Source of the DNA: Melampsora larici-populina 98AG31
Lineage: Eukaryota; Basidiomycota; Pucciniomycetes; Pucciniales; Melampsoraceae
Assembly (NCBI RefSeq): GCF_000204055.1
Contig: NW_006768789.1
Span: forward strand, 401,858 to 465,857
Length of the DNA: 64,000 bases
Direction: 5' to 3'
Below are positions 11,450 to 22,650 of the stretch, piece after piece. The notes beneath the pieces were generated by a model. That model ran no database searches, was not told the DNA's origin, and saw nothing but the letters and a program-made list of their open reading frames with translations. The stretch's first letter is position 1, and each line of letters starts with the position of its first letter. The translations under genes were made by a program, and so were the position numbers.

Positions 11450-13526
11450 CCTGTTATGATAATGGTGAAAGATGTGTCAAGTCCATCCCAAATAGGCAAC
11501 TGATGTGATGACAAGGATCAAGAGGAGAAGAAATGGTTTCACTGGTTTCTAAATTGACTCAGTTCATTGCTTCCTGTTCTGGTATAGTACATGTTTGAGT
11601 ATGCTGAATTGAGCTGTGTATATGTCTACTTTGGTCTTGTTGTCACCCCTGACTTCAGAAGTGAAAACTGTGCGCTGTAGAACTTATAACACAACAAGGG
11701 TTATACAGAGCTGGAAGAGGATAATCTACTAATATAATGACTAGTAGAAGTTGTCTGAGACTGCTCTTCTAAAACAACACAATCAGGAAAAGGGGACTTT
11801 GTTGTAGAGTACTGAAAAGGCACCAGAGAAATATATCTTTCTAAAGGACAAGCCACACAAATTTTATCTCAAAAAGCACAATTTTTATCACTATCAAAAC
11901 TGCTATAGTGTTATTCCCATATGATGACTAAAGAAAATAAGCAACATCTTTTTGATGTTATTCCCAATTAGTCTTTTTGACTATAACACTAAAGTAAATT
12001 TCTCTTTATAGCTGTAATAAAGGGTGTATTTAAGTAACCAGGTACTGCTAAAATAAGTTTATGATGATAAACATAAATGATAAATGCGTAAATGATAAAG
12101 AACAAAAGGGGAACAATAATCCCAAAATCATCATAGAGTATATATAACAATGTGTTACAACTTTTACAATGGTCAACAGCCTCAAAACCAATCAATTCCG
12201 CCCAAAAATGCCTAAAAACCCTATGATGATGCAGTGTAATGATTATGTTACTAATTTATGATGTAATTTACACAGCCAAAAGTGATAAATGACATAGTTG
12301 TATGATGTACAGCACTTCTTATGATGAATACATGTGATTTTTTTCTTGTAAACTAGCTGAAAACCAATTTTTGAGATGACAATTTTTTCAGATGAGGTCC
12401 AATTTTGGATTACTAAAGTGAATCTTGTAGAGCTCGCGATACTGATTAATAAATGGCGCCATATCAGGTATTTCTGATGAGTGATGAATGAGTTATTGAG
12501 TTGTAAAATTAAGGTTTTTGGTGTTACATGTATGCTTGTGACTGTAAATTCAAAGTTCACAACAATTTCTTATTTCCCTTATACCTTCTTTCATACACCT
12601 CCGCTACTAGTGATTCAATGTCTGTACATTATTTAATCCACTTTTTTGCGTTGAATGAGCTATCTACCATCATAATTTGACGTCATTTGTCATATGTAAT
12701 AAGCTGAAACCCTTCATTTTTGACAAATTTCACCCATTTTCACTACTTTTCACAGCGGTTACTCTTCTTTTCTTGCTCATTTAATATGAAATCATCCCCT
12801 GTAACTTTAAAAATCCCGGAAAATCCTCTTGGCAACCCTAAATCTTACTACTACCACCATTACATATGTAAACTACACGTACAACCCCTGTTCACCAGCT
12901 TCAAAAAAGTGCCTTTCCCCTGATAACTTCTGTTTCTCCCTATCAACCTTTGATATTGAAATTGTTACAGTATAATATAATGTTTTTCTTTCATATTCTA
13001 ACCTCAATAAACCCATAAACCTAATATTACTACCCTAAAAACCATTTCCAAGCCTGTATACCTATATTTTTGAATTTTTCTTATGTTTTTCTTTTCTTTC
13101 TTTTTGTAATAAGATTTTGAGTAAACTATAATGATCTTAATAAATTTTATGAAACAAAATGATTTAATCTTAACCCAATGATCAATACATAAGCCTATAA
13201 GACCTTCAATTGATCAAAAACCTCCATTTTGGATTTTCTTTCCTGCTAAACTTTTCTGGTAAACTGGTAAACTACTAATGATAAGTTTTTTGATTGACCC
13301 CATAAATTGATAACCACAGTGCATGTTAATTTCTGACTCTTATACTCTGCCTCTCTCAAGCTCCTTGTTCCCTCCTCACTGTGTGGAACTTGAATGCTTA
13401 GGGTAAGCAATTTTTCCTCTATTCTTTTTCTCTCAGCTGTGTGATTCTCTTCAAATCTGTACAAGTACTCATGTGTTACAATAGACTTCCCTACCATGTT
13501 TTTTTTCCTGCTCACTTGCAGGTAAA

Positions 13527-13692
13527 GTGTTGAATCCTCCACCTGTATTTTGTACACATCTTTGAGTCATCTTAAAACTCATCTAACACCTGTCTGTCCA
13601 GTTAATGAGGTGTTGAATCCTCCAACCGTCTTTTGTGTACATCTTTGAGTCATCTTATAACTCATCTAACACTTCTCTGTCCAGGTTTACAC
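13527..13692. repeat. Tandem duplication, period about 83 bp, two copies
   Basis: Two adjacent copies begin with GTGTTGAATCCTCCA at 13527 and 13610. Both contain CATCTTTGAGTCATCTTA and end with TCTGTCCAG. Copies differ at scattered sites. No coding function was seen. Confidence 0.75.
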
Positions 13693-13764
13693 ATAGATTC
13701 ATATCCACATCTTTTCATTTCAGGGCCAGGGAATGAACCAACCCCCCAAGAGAGAGAAGACATA

Positions 13765-14424
13765 CAGTAGATTTCAAAAGTCTTGAAATTGGCTTGTTCT
13801 TAAAATCCACAGATGGTCCGTGCGCCCGGCATTTAAGTTTTGACAGGTGTCAAACTTACCTGGCTGATCAAAAAAAATACACATGTTAAAACCAAAAATC
13901 TGAGATGGAACTTGTTAAACTCACCGGACCTCTCATTAGTTGGTGGTGTAGTGGTTGTAGACAGTCAAGTTGTGCTGCATGTCATGTAGATGAGTTTTGT
14001 GTTTGAGTTGTGCTTTTAATCTTTATCCAAGTCTTATTTTTGTCAAGTTAGTCAACAAAAAAACTAATACAACAACAAAAGTTGCTTTCTTCTTTGTTTT
14101 GTTTCATGACAACGGGCAACAAAAAAAGAAACATTTGAAATATAAGGTGCAAAAATGGCAAAAGGCAGGAGTGAACTCAGGCAATTAACAGTTGGAGGGG
14201 CCAACACCACAACACACCAGTGAGCCACTCAACCAAACAAGCCACAACAGTTTTGAGATTGAGGCAGATTGGAGTTATTTGGCGTGATAGAATGATATCT
14301 TTTTGTCTGTATTTTTTTTGTTTGGCCAGGTAAGTTTGACACCCGTCACAACTTAACTGCCAGGCGCACGGACCATCTGTGGATTTTGAGAACAAGCAGA
14401 TTTCAAGACTTTTGAAATCTACTG
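13765..14424. mobile_element. 660-bp TIR element with about 110-bp inverted arms, TA duplication
   Basis: Flanked by TA (13763-13764, 14425-14426). The ends CAGTAGATTTCAAAAGTCTT are perfect over 20 bp, and the arms stay similar for about 110 bp: shared words include AATCCACAGATGGTCCGTGC and GTGTCAAACTTACCTGGC. Such long arms with TA duplication fit a foldback-like Tc1/mariner derivative. Inside, on the minus strand, lies a possible tRNA-like pol III promoter: an A-box-like TGGTTGAGTGG (14235-14225) and a B-box-like GAGTTCACTCC (14178-14168). No transposase ORF. Confidence 0.75.
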
Positions 14425-14798
14425 TACAACAAATTGTGAAAATTTTCACCTTCACAGGTCTGTACACCTCTCCAGACTCATACATCTCAAAACTTCAAAT
14501 TTATAACTCTACAATATTTAAGCACATCCTCAAACAAAACATAAAATTCATTGTCAAAATCCATCCCTTCCACCCTACAAAGACAAAGACACAGATGTGA
14601 CAATACAGCAGTTTCAAGAATCAATGTTGCCTGCTTTTTTTTATTTTTTAAGATTACACCAAAACTTACTCACCTAGATTCTACATAAGAGCTGTAGTCA
14701 ACTTATTCAAGGTTGCAAGGATTGTGAAAGATCACAATCTTGCTTATCTTTCACAATCATTCCTTTCTTTGTACCGGAAATGCACAACCTTTGGTATA

Positions 14799-15233
14799 CA
14801 CTCTCAGGATTAAACACCCTCCCAATTGGGATATTTTTAATTTTTTGGAATAAGTAAGGGGGCTCAAGTCGAAATATTTACGGCCCTTTCTTAAAAATTT
14901 GGGGAAAGTTTTTTACGGTACCGTGCTGTAAAAACTTTTCCCAATCCGTAAAAAAGGACCGTAAAAATTTCTTTCGGATCTCTGTCTGAGCAGCAGATTT
15001 ATGCAAATTTGCGTAAATTTGCTGCTTAAAAGAATTTGGGATGTTGTATAACTTTTCCCAATTGCATAAAATTTTGCGTAAATTTTATGCAATTGGGAAA
15101 AAAAAATTACGATAAAAGTATTAAAATATTTTGACTTGAGCCCCCCTATCATAATTATTGTCATATAAATGCCCATTAATGATTGCAAAAAATACATTAT
15201 TCCATTTGGGAGAGTGTTCAATCCTGGTAGTGA
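14799..15233. mobile_element. Middle element of the nested set
   Basis: Imperfect termini: the left arm contains CAGGATTAAACACCCTCCCAA (14805 onward) and the right arm, reversed, CAGGATTGAACACTCTCCCAA. TA occurs just outside both suggested ends (14797-14798, 15234-15235). The outermost six bases of the two arms match poorly, so these exact borders are tentative. Confidence 0.5.
14857..15146. mobile_element. Innermost element of the nested set, GGGGGCTCAAGTC termini
   Basis: A 290-bp element flanked by TA (14855-14856, 15147-15148) with ends A/G-GGGGGCTCAAGTC and AAATATTT just inside. Its interior is made of many short inverted words (GCAATTGGGAA, TTTTACGG and similar), so the whole can fold extensively. 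It sits inside 14799-15233, which sits inside 14606-15394. Confidence 0.7.
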
Positions 15234-15930
15234 TAGTTGCAACCAGTGGAAAGGTGAGAGGAGACTTGAAAATTAGCACATCAATTGACTACAGCCACTT
15301 TATGTAGAATCTAGTTCATTAAATTTCTAATTCAACCTTAAAAAAATAACAAAAAATAAAAACAAGCAGGCAACATTTATTCTCAAAACTGCTGTAATGC
15401 AGACACATATCTAACAAAGAAAATAAAAGAGTTGAAAAAAAAGGTAGAGTTAAACATGTACTCTATGGTGTAGTTGTGAAAACAACAAACAAGCAAGTAG
15501 AGATGTAGAACAACAGTTCTCATGGGCCACCCACCCGCCCCGCCCATAAAACGACCTTCGCCCCCCCAAACATCAGGTCAAAGCCTTAACAAGGTAGAGA
15601 CCTGACAAGAGATTGTTTGTAAGAAAAGGGTCACATTCAGAACGACAACTAAACAACTCAAACAGTCTAAGATGTGCTTGCATCAGAAACTTTAATTCAT
15701 ATGCATGTAACCTTTTTTCCGTAGACCCTCAACCGTTCTCCATCAGTAGCACCTTTACCCATGTTCAAAGACACAATCCCAATTTGATTGACACTTGACT
15801 TAGCGGAATATCAGGCCTGTCGTGGCTGCAAGAGAGAGCTGAGTTTACGATGAAAAAAGTGTGGTGAGACTTGAATCAAGGATTGAGACTGTCGCGCGGG
15901 GTTTCCGTTTGTTGAGTAAGCTCATTACCA

Positions 15931-16240
15931 TCACCAATCTCTGTCGACTGATGTAATAGTTTTTTGGGCGTAACAACACCAACCCGTCCGGTGGAAACAT
16001 CCGACGAGCTTGGTGCTCATCGTGCGCTGCTCATTATCAGACATCGGAAAAGCTATAACTTTTCGTGCACTTTCCACAAGATCTTGTATTGGACACTCCT
16101 CCTTTGATGACTTACGCCAAGGAAGGTTCCCCGCTGGTTTCATAGGGCTTTCTAACTCAGTCATCCGCATCCCGGTTGCTGTGATAGCTGATTCAAGAAT
16201 TGGAAGGGATTTCTCCCGAGATCGCCATCTCGCGGTAAGG
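15931..16240 (-). other. Orphan coding-like segment, unknown
   Basis: An open frame of about 100 codons on the minus strand; from its first internal Met (16170) it encodes 79 aa. The local composition is less AT-rich than its surroundings, and the frame stays open upstream of the Met to about 16240. It has a mixed, protein-like composition with motifs such as RMTELESPMKPAGNLPW, but I recognise no family. It could be the last exon of a small gene, a gene fragment, or chance. Confidence 0.3.
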
Positions 16241-16282
16241 ATTTGAATTGGTATAATTTGATTGCAGTATGGAATTTGAGTA

Positions 16283-16806
16283 CAGTCAAACCCGCGCTAA
16301 TGCATAAATTGGGGAGACAATTTTTGCTATGCATTATTGCGGGTTATGCAAATAGGGATAAACCCCCATAATGCATATTGTATGCATTTAGGCCTAAATG
16401 CATTGAAATATGCATTATGACGGGTTTTTGTTGAAATTGTATGAGTTTATGCAATAGTACGTTTGTATTTTGCGCGGGTGAAAGGACAAGATATTTTTTC
16501 GACACAGAAAAAAACACCACTAGGGGTTGGTTTGACCCCATAGAGGGCTCATTGCTGCCTGATGTTGCCAAAATCCTACTTGCAAAGGATTCGATCAGAG
16601 TTCAATGAAAAAAAAACACATCCTGGGGCGCTTTGTAGGCATGCATTATGACTTTGGGGACTTGAAAAGAAGTATGCATTATGGTTTTTGACATAATTAT
16701 GCAATTAATGACAAAATTGGCCTGCACCAGCTGGGTGGAAACCAAAACATATGCATTTTGGCTGGTTATGCATGTGCGCGGGTATGCATGTGCGCGGGTT
16801 TGACTG
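16283..16806. mobile_element. pogo-like MITE, CAGTCAAACCCGCGC termini
   Basis: A 524-bp element flanked by TA (16281-16282, 16807-16808); the symmetry extends two bases further as AGTA/TACT. Termini CAGTCAAACCCGCGC are perfect over 15 bp and are followed on both sides by ATGCATA. CAGT...CCC ends and a TA duplication fit pogo/Tigger-type Tc1/mariner elements. The interior repeats ATGCATT many times on both strands. No transposase is present. Confidence 0.8.
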
Positions 16807-17131
16807 TACTCCACTCTCATGAGACATTCGGATGAACCGCGGGATGAGACGCGGTATAGATCCGATCCGATGAATCAGTGTGGGTTTCAAGACTTGGAAA
16901 TGACCGAATGCTCAATAAATTTGATGACGAAAGATATTGAAATTAATAATGAGCTAACAACATGAAAAGGTATAAATTCCTCAAACAAGTTGGTCTTCAT
17001 TCAATATCTCTCAGACAAACCTACCATTCTCAAGATACATATGCAAAGTCTTGTTTGTTTTACAACTTTTAATAATTAAAAAGTTATTCTGTCTTAATCT
17101 CATAGTCATACTCCAACACTCTCGTGTCCAA

Positions 17132-18255
17132 ATGCATATCACTCTAATTTCTGTTTCTACAGCCTTGCACCTTTTGCAACACGTGAATGCAGTGCCTGCT
17201 GCTCTGGTTCCAGACGGTAGGTCCTTATTTGACGTACCCTTTGCCTTTGCTTATATGTGTATGTTTGTTGAGTGATTCTAACTTGGACTACTTGGGGTAT
17301 GATTCATTAGCGGTCTTGGATGTGAAGACTACCTTAAGATATTGCAAAAAAGGTGCCATCTTAGAATATAGTAAAGAAGTCGATTTAGGACGACAAGCAC
17401 ACCTAGATCACTTGAAAACAGTACAAATCCCTCAACCGGTCGTGATCGAAGACATTCGAGGGTTCGAGAGTCAATTCAAATGGGATGTTCATGGATTTTC
17501 TTATGTGAGGGACAAGGTCCTGGGGCTTGAGGAGTGTAAGAGTGATAAGGAATATGATGAATTACTTAGACCCGCAGCTGAAGAGCTCGTCAAAAAGATG
17601 TGAGTGTCAGGACTCAGATCAACGATTTTTCTCTCACGACTCCGTTCTGATTCACATGATGAGGCACAGAACAAATGCCGATGCGGTGTATGCCTTCAAT
17701 TCGCGGGTTCGAGATCAAGATGATGATATGAAGGCCGGGGGTCGCAGTCGGACGCCTGTGCCTAGTGTCCATTCCGATTTCTCGCCAGAAAGTGCAAAAG
17801 AAACCGTCAAAAAAGCTATTGCGGATTGTGAATTGAATAGTAAAGAAGTAAAAGAGTTCAAGGCACTTGCTGAAGACGAAAATAATAGGGTGGTCATCCT
17901 TCATCTTTGGAGACCACTCCAGGTCATCAAAAAGAATCCATTGGCACTATGTGATTGGAGATCTGTTGACATAGAACAAGATTCACATGCATACAGACCA
18001 CGAGGTCCTGAACGGCCTGCTTGTATACAATGGAGTTTCAACCCCAAGAACAGATGGTATTATCTTAACCAGCAAGGTCCCGATGAGGTGGCCATGTTCG
18101 TACAATATGATAGTGCTGCTAAAGGACACATGTCTTTACCTCATGCATCATTTGAAGACCCAAATTCCCCATCTTCACCAGCAAGAAGAAGCATCGAGGT
18201 TAGAATGATAGCAGTATTCTCCAAGGGCTCAGACATGACAAAAAAACTGGCTTAG
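17132..18255 (+). CDS. CmcJ/AsaB-family oxidoreductase (hydroxylase/desaturase-like)
   Basis: Member of the family that includes CmcJ, fungal AsaB and NvfI, tied to oxidative tailoring of secondary metabolites; the substrate cannot be predicted. Three exons give 319 aa: 17132-17216, 17311-17599, 17670-18255. The second intron (17600-17669, GTGAGT...CAG) restores the family motif ending in ADAVYAF. Family landmarks are TTLRY (35-39), PVVIEDIRG (71-79), LWRPL (204-208), CDWRSV (219-224), RWYYL (253-257), PDEV (262-265), YDS (271-273), PHASF (282-286) and RRSIEVR (297-303). With the chosen first exon, the N-terminus looks like a signal peptide (hydrophobic 3-17, possible cut after VNA), which is unusual for this family. 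The alternative is an unspliced start at 17187, which reads through intron 1. No other biosynthetic gene is adjacent. Confidence 0.8.
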
Positions 18256-19244
18256 ATTCATCTAGTGGGTACACATATGCAAAGCAAACAAGCAATATGA
18301 GGACAAAAATACATGTTGTTTTCTTACTCTTGTACTACCAAACATTCTTGATCTGCCTGTTTGTCATGCTGTGATAGAAGTTTTGAGGATGGGTTTTCCA
18401 ATGCTGTTCTTATCTATCATATCATGAGAGATGTTCCCCGGTCACATATCCCAATTGTGCTGTGTTTGGTAGCTTTCAAATTAATGGTTGATTAGTCCCC
18501 TGATCAATAAAAACCTAAAGCACATCACCCTGTGTCCAAAGATAGGGTGAAAATTCTTGATAGGACAAAAGGTGCTAAGCTCAAGAGAAATCATGTTTTC
18601 CACAGTCCATCTTGACTCTCGTGGCTATGAAGGAAACTTGTCAAGTTTGTTCCAGACCTTGATTCTGGCTAGACCTCTTTTCATAAGTTTAGCAAGAGTT
18701 ATCTAAGCTCCAACCAATTCTTATACCATACTATAAAACAACCATGTATTATCAAATTGATCGCAAACATCATGCAAAACTCATTTCTCTGTTATTCAAA
18801 ACTCATCTACCTCCAACGTTTATAATTTACTCAACAAGTCATAAAACATAAACAGACATTCTTCAAAACAAACTTTTACACCCCCCCAAAAAAACAACTA
18901 AGAAACAAAATTTCTCAAAACCTGCACCCAATCTTAAATGAATCTTGATTAATTTTGATATAAAAAAAGCTATAAACACCAATCTAAAGCTTTCCCGTCC
19001 TCTTCATACATTTATATATAAATATCTCTTATACCCACACTTTTTTCTTTATATATTGATATCACTTTGACTTTTGTTTCGACGATTTTTTCTTGTCAAC
19101 CAAACTTTCTTGTTCTTTTCTAGTATTACCTAATCTTTGACCTTGATGTTTAATAGTCAAACAATCTAAGAAAGACATCCAAGAACAAGTTAGCATTCTC
19201 TCATATTCATTTATATCGTGTCAAAAAGAGAAAGCAAAAAAAAC
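18256..19244. other. Intergenic between two convergent genes
   Basis: Holds the 3' regions of the oxidoreductase (plus strand) and the phosphotransferase (minus strand). The sequence is AT-rich, with A-runs near 18880 and TA-rich words near 19010-19060. No gene or element was recognised. Confidence 0.5.
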
Positions 19245-21208
19245 TCAACTGATTTGAAAATAATCACAAACATCTAAAATCACATCAAATACAAAATATC
19301 CATAGACCAAAGTTTCAACAAGAATACTAAACCAAAGAAACCTAACCGAACTCAATTCATCTGAATGAAACAAAGTTTTCCAACCCAACATATTACCCGA
19401 AACCGAATCCATCATTCCAAAACAAGACCAAATCAAAAGTAAATTCCAATAAGGAAACAATTCAGGTGAAAGAGTGATATGAGAAACGATTAAGAGTCCA
19501 ACTAGATAAGCAAATCCGATTCCATAATAAATCATGAAGAGAATCAAATGTCGATTTAAGATCATTGGTGCTGTTTTTAACCAAATCAAGTTGACTACCG
19601 TCTGAATCACAAAAGGTAATAAGCCTAAGAGTGTGCTTAGGTTGGATCCTCCTTTTCCTTTTCGAGCTTTAACAACGTTGAAATAACTGTGATTCGTAAA
19701 TAGGACATATGAGCTGATTACTCGAACGGCGTGGACCAACAGTTCAGAAAATACTCACCTTCCCACGGTATTCGATCCTAAGCTGATGATAGCAAAGAGT
19801 AAAGAACATTCATTGAGTGGTAAATCCTTTAAATGAAGCGATTTGATAAACCCAATCGAGTTCAAACCCGTTACTGTCAAAATACCTTGATCCCAGAACC
19901 CAGGACCTACGTGAAAGATCATCGCACATTTCGTACCAGATGTTTTTGTCACTTTGATCTGAGTAAGAAGAATTCAAAGACAAAAAAACACCAACCAAAA
20001 ACACTAGTAATAAGGAAAACACCAATCACTAAAAGAATACCTTCCACAGGTCCACTAAAACTACTAAGATAAAGTGTCTAAAAGAAAGGTAACAAAAAAT
20101 GAATCAGTTTTTGATTAACTGGATTCAAAATTCAACTATGATTTCTGGACTTACTCCAGTATGATATTCTTCCCATGTTGTTAGGTAAAAGTTGGCAAGT
20201 GATGCTACTTGTGAGGATACTGAGATATACGATAAGGATCTTATAAGTTCATGATCTAAATCTGAAAGAGAATAAAAAGATGGTACTTACCTGTCCACCA
20301 TGATTGCCCCAAGTTCAATGCTCCTGAGGCTAAGATACAACCAAGCTAAAGTTGATGATTCGAAAGTCAACTAAAAGTGAAAGTATCGATATACGATCTG
20401 GAAAATATGACGTACAGTGGTATTTAATGCATCGCAACCTAGTTTACCACCCAAAAAGTAAAAGGGGATGAAAATTTGATAACTTAAAGAAAGTAGAGAT
20501 TCAAACCACTTACCATGATCGAACATTTCTCCTAATGGACCAGATGTACCAGTCCTCCTTGCTTGTTTACCATCGATTGCATCTAAACTTTGATAAATCC
20601 ATAATCCTATCGCAAAACTATCCGTCACCCCAAAGAAATCCAATCGAAGTTCAGTAACGCGATCGAACCCAGAAGGAAGGATGAGATCATTGGAATTGAA
20701 AATCGAATGAGTTTTTCTTTTCTCTTTACCTTAGATATAAGAAACCACTAGGACAACGATGATTTGAAGAACCCAATCCAATGTAAGATTGAAATTTTTG
20801 AACCAAGGTAGATTGATTGTGAATCCAATTACTAGATTTAAAACTTTTAATATGAAAGAGTGGATCCCAATTTCCACCTCTTGAAACATGAGTTGGTTTA
20901 ATGGAACATTCTAAACTTGGTTCAAAGATTAATAAACTTCCAAAGTTGATTAAAACGAATCCTAAACCCTACAAACGAAGACGAAAAGATCAGTTAAGAT
21001 GTCGTTCAAAAGAATAATAGTCAAATTGATGCTTAACTGTTAATGTGATCAGATTAGGTGCCATGTTCATAGGGAAATAAGTCACTAATCGATTCCAATA
21101 TGGTGTTAAGACATATTTTGAAACGATCGAATGATCTTCTCCAGAATATTTATACTTTGATAAGTTTTGTCTTCTATTTCTAGGAATATAATGAGGTCTG
21201 TTGAACAT
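19245..21208 (-). CDS. Choline/ethanolamine phosphotransferase (CDP-alcohol phosphatidyltransferase)
   Basis: Catalyses the last Kennedy-pathway step, transfer of phosphocholine or phosphoethanolamine from the CDP-alcohol to diacylglycerol, in ER/Golgi membranes. Nine exons: 21208-21038, 20968-20730, 20617-20514, 20438-20416, 20345-20291, 20219-20155, 20077-20003, 19958-19759, 19713-19245 (466 aa). The full signature DG(x2)AR(x8)G(x3)D(x3)D is present as D152-G, A156-R, G166, D170, D174. Other family landmarks are the start [15 protein letters not shown]-like [31 protein letters not shown] and GPVEGIL. Hydrophobic segments follow the family pattern. Exon 4 is only 23 nt and encodes the last catalytic Asp. 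Exon 2 codes for about 45 more residues than usual between the first membrane segment and the signature, so a further intron may hide there; the intron after exon 7 has a weak donor (GTTTTT). EPT1 and CPT1 types cannot be told apart here. Confidence 0.9.
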
Positions 21209-22650
21209 GATCGATCGATTTGAGAGAACTGTGAATAATATTTTTGAATTTAATTTGGATAGTTCGATGGATGAAAGTAGAAAATTGGTGGATAGTTTTT
21301 GAAATTACAAAAACCCATTTCTACACTTCTCTTCATCCATTGTAAAAGTATGATCTTAATCAATCGTATACAAATCAGACTTGATCTCATCGAGGAAATG
21401 TATTCAAATCAAACAAAGCAAGCCAAACTTCAATAAATGTTACAATCGTATACTAAAACATTCCCCGTCAGATTTAGGAGTACATATATTTGTAAAGCAA
21501 GTGACCAAACCGTAATATAGATCAGCTCAATACATAATGAGATCACAACCTCTCATGATCAGCTTGCCCTTGCCATACTTTCTCAGACTTGGCGAACGCA
21601 GGTTTGCAGCGAGTTACAAGACAATATATAGCAGTTTGACGGCTTTTGACTTTGACTAAAAGATAGGAGAATAGGGATGGAAAGGTCACAACTCCTGACT
21701 GAAATGCCTACAACGTTAGCTTTTGTCAGCAACGGACCAAGTAGTAGGTGTTGATAGGTTTTACAGAGCGGAAAGAGGCCAAATTGTCCATTGTGATCAT
21801 GCTGAGCATGAACAGAGTGAAATCAAGCTGCATTGGAGTCAACACCATTCAACTTGTCTTGTGCCTGACGTTTGAAAGGCTTTGCAAGTGGTTGCGCTGG
21901 TGTTTCCAACAGTCATTTTTCTGAGATCCAGGTGGTTAGTTGCTTGCAACTCAAACTGCCAGCTTGGTGACGCCTCTCAAAAGCTTGCTAACCTTTTTTT
22001 TGCCCAACTCAAGCTAAGTCTTGTGCGCTTGGAACCCAGATTATGATCCAGGTGGTTAGAGGACCAGTTCTGGGTTGATTTTCAGTATTTTTGCAAATCC
22101 CCAAAGGAATTCTTGTTTGACAAATTCTTCAAATTTGGATGATATCTGCAATTATGGTGTTCAAACCTCAAAACTTGCAAGAGTCGGTCTCGCACGGTTT
22201 TTGCGCGGTTTGGAACACAATAACTCGGGTTGTCAAAAAAATTAATGTGCAAGATTAGTGCAAAAAATCTTGCATGTCGGTCTTGCACAGTTCTTGCACA
22301 GGTTTGAACACCCTAAATATACATTTCAACAATGATAATTGAAAAAATTCAGAGAGATGAAATGAATTGCAATGCATGTACATAAGGGGAAAACAGAAAA
22401 ATCCTGTGAATATGACAGCTTTATTAATGAACAAACATATGCATATATAAAAGAAAAAAGATAGAAAGAAATCCTCCATTTACATGATTTAAAGTGAAAA
22501 AATAAAGAGATAAATGATGCAAGAAACTTTATCTAGGATGAAAAAAAGATGCAAATAGATTTTTAGAAAGAAGAAACAAAAAAAGATGATTTGAGATTGT
22601 ATTCCATGAAAAAAAATGTTCCAGAATGAAGTAGATTGTGATTTAACGAT
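21209..22650. other. Intergenic with one MITE
   Basis: Contains the presumed promoter of the phosphotransferase gene and the 3' region of the first TLC gene. Two copies of GATCCAGGTGGTTAG (near 21930 and 22044) suggest an older repeat. A TA-flanked element lies at 22155-22313. No gene was recognised; ORFs at 22082-22479 are AT-rich chance frames overlapping the element. Confidence 0.5.
22155..22313. mobile_element. MITE, GGTGTTCAAACC termini
   Basis: A 159-bp element flanked by TA (22153-22154, 22314-22315). Both arms carry GGTGTTCAAACCT after the first base and further related words (TTGCAAGAGTCGGTC on the left, TGCAAGACCGAC on the reversed right arm). Same size class and same TA duplication as the other MITEs here. 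Confidence 0.6.

Larger units (their letters stand above)
14606..15394. mobile_element. Outer element of a nested set, CAGCAGTTT termini
   Basis: Flanked by TA (14604-14605, 15395-15396). The left end reads CAGCAGTTTCAAGAATCAAT and the right end in reverse complement CAGCAGTTTTGAGAATAAAT. Both continue with GTTGCCTGCTT and, further in, with TAGATTCTACATAA and CTGTAGTCAA. Other elements are inserted near its middle (14799-15233 and, within it, 14857-15146), so the unoccupied outer element would be about 350 bp. Confidence 0.75.
8016..17131. other. Transposon-rich gene desert
   Basis: No convincing intact gene lies in these 9 kb. Identified elements are listed separately: MITEs at 8119-8302, 8460-8618, 9171-9232, 13765-14424, 14606-15394 and 16283-16806, a long inverted pair at 10441-11449, a tandem duplication at 13527-13692 and an orphan ORF at 15931-16240. 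Between them I see only AT-rich sequence and short chance ORFs. A further imperfect inverted pair lies around 11909-11995 (CTATAGTGTTATTCCC against GACTATAACACTA), too weak to call. Confidence 0.6.

Noticed and set aside
17187..17599. Unspliced start of the CmcJ/AsaB-type gene at 17187
   Set aside because: It reads through a GTAGGT donor and gives an odd hydrophobic N-terminus; splicing 17217-17310 keeps frame and fits the family better, though not proven.
20730..20968. Alternative hydrophobic frame in exon 2 of the phosphotransferase gene
   Set aside because: It runs through a membrane-like stretch but ends at a stop; only the other frame joins to the conserved [10 protein letters not shown] segment.
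22082..22479. Minus-strand ORFs of 68 and 74 aa
   Set aside because: They overlap the MITE at 22155-22313 and AT-rich sequence; no coding signal.
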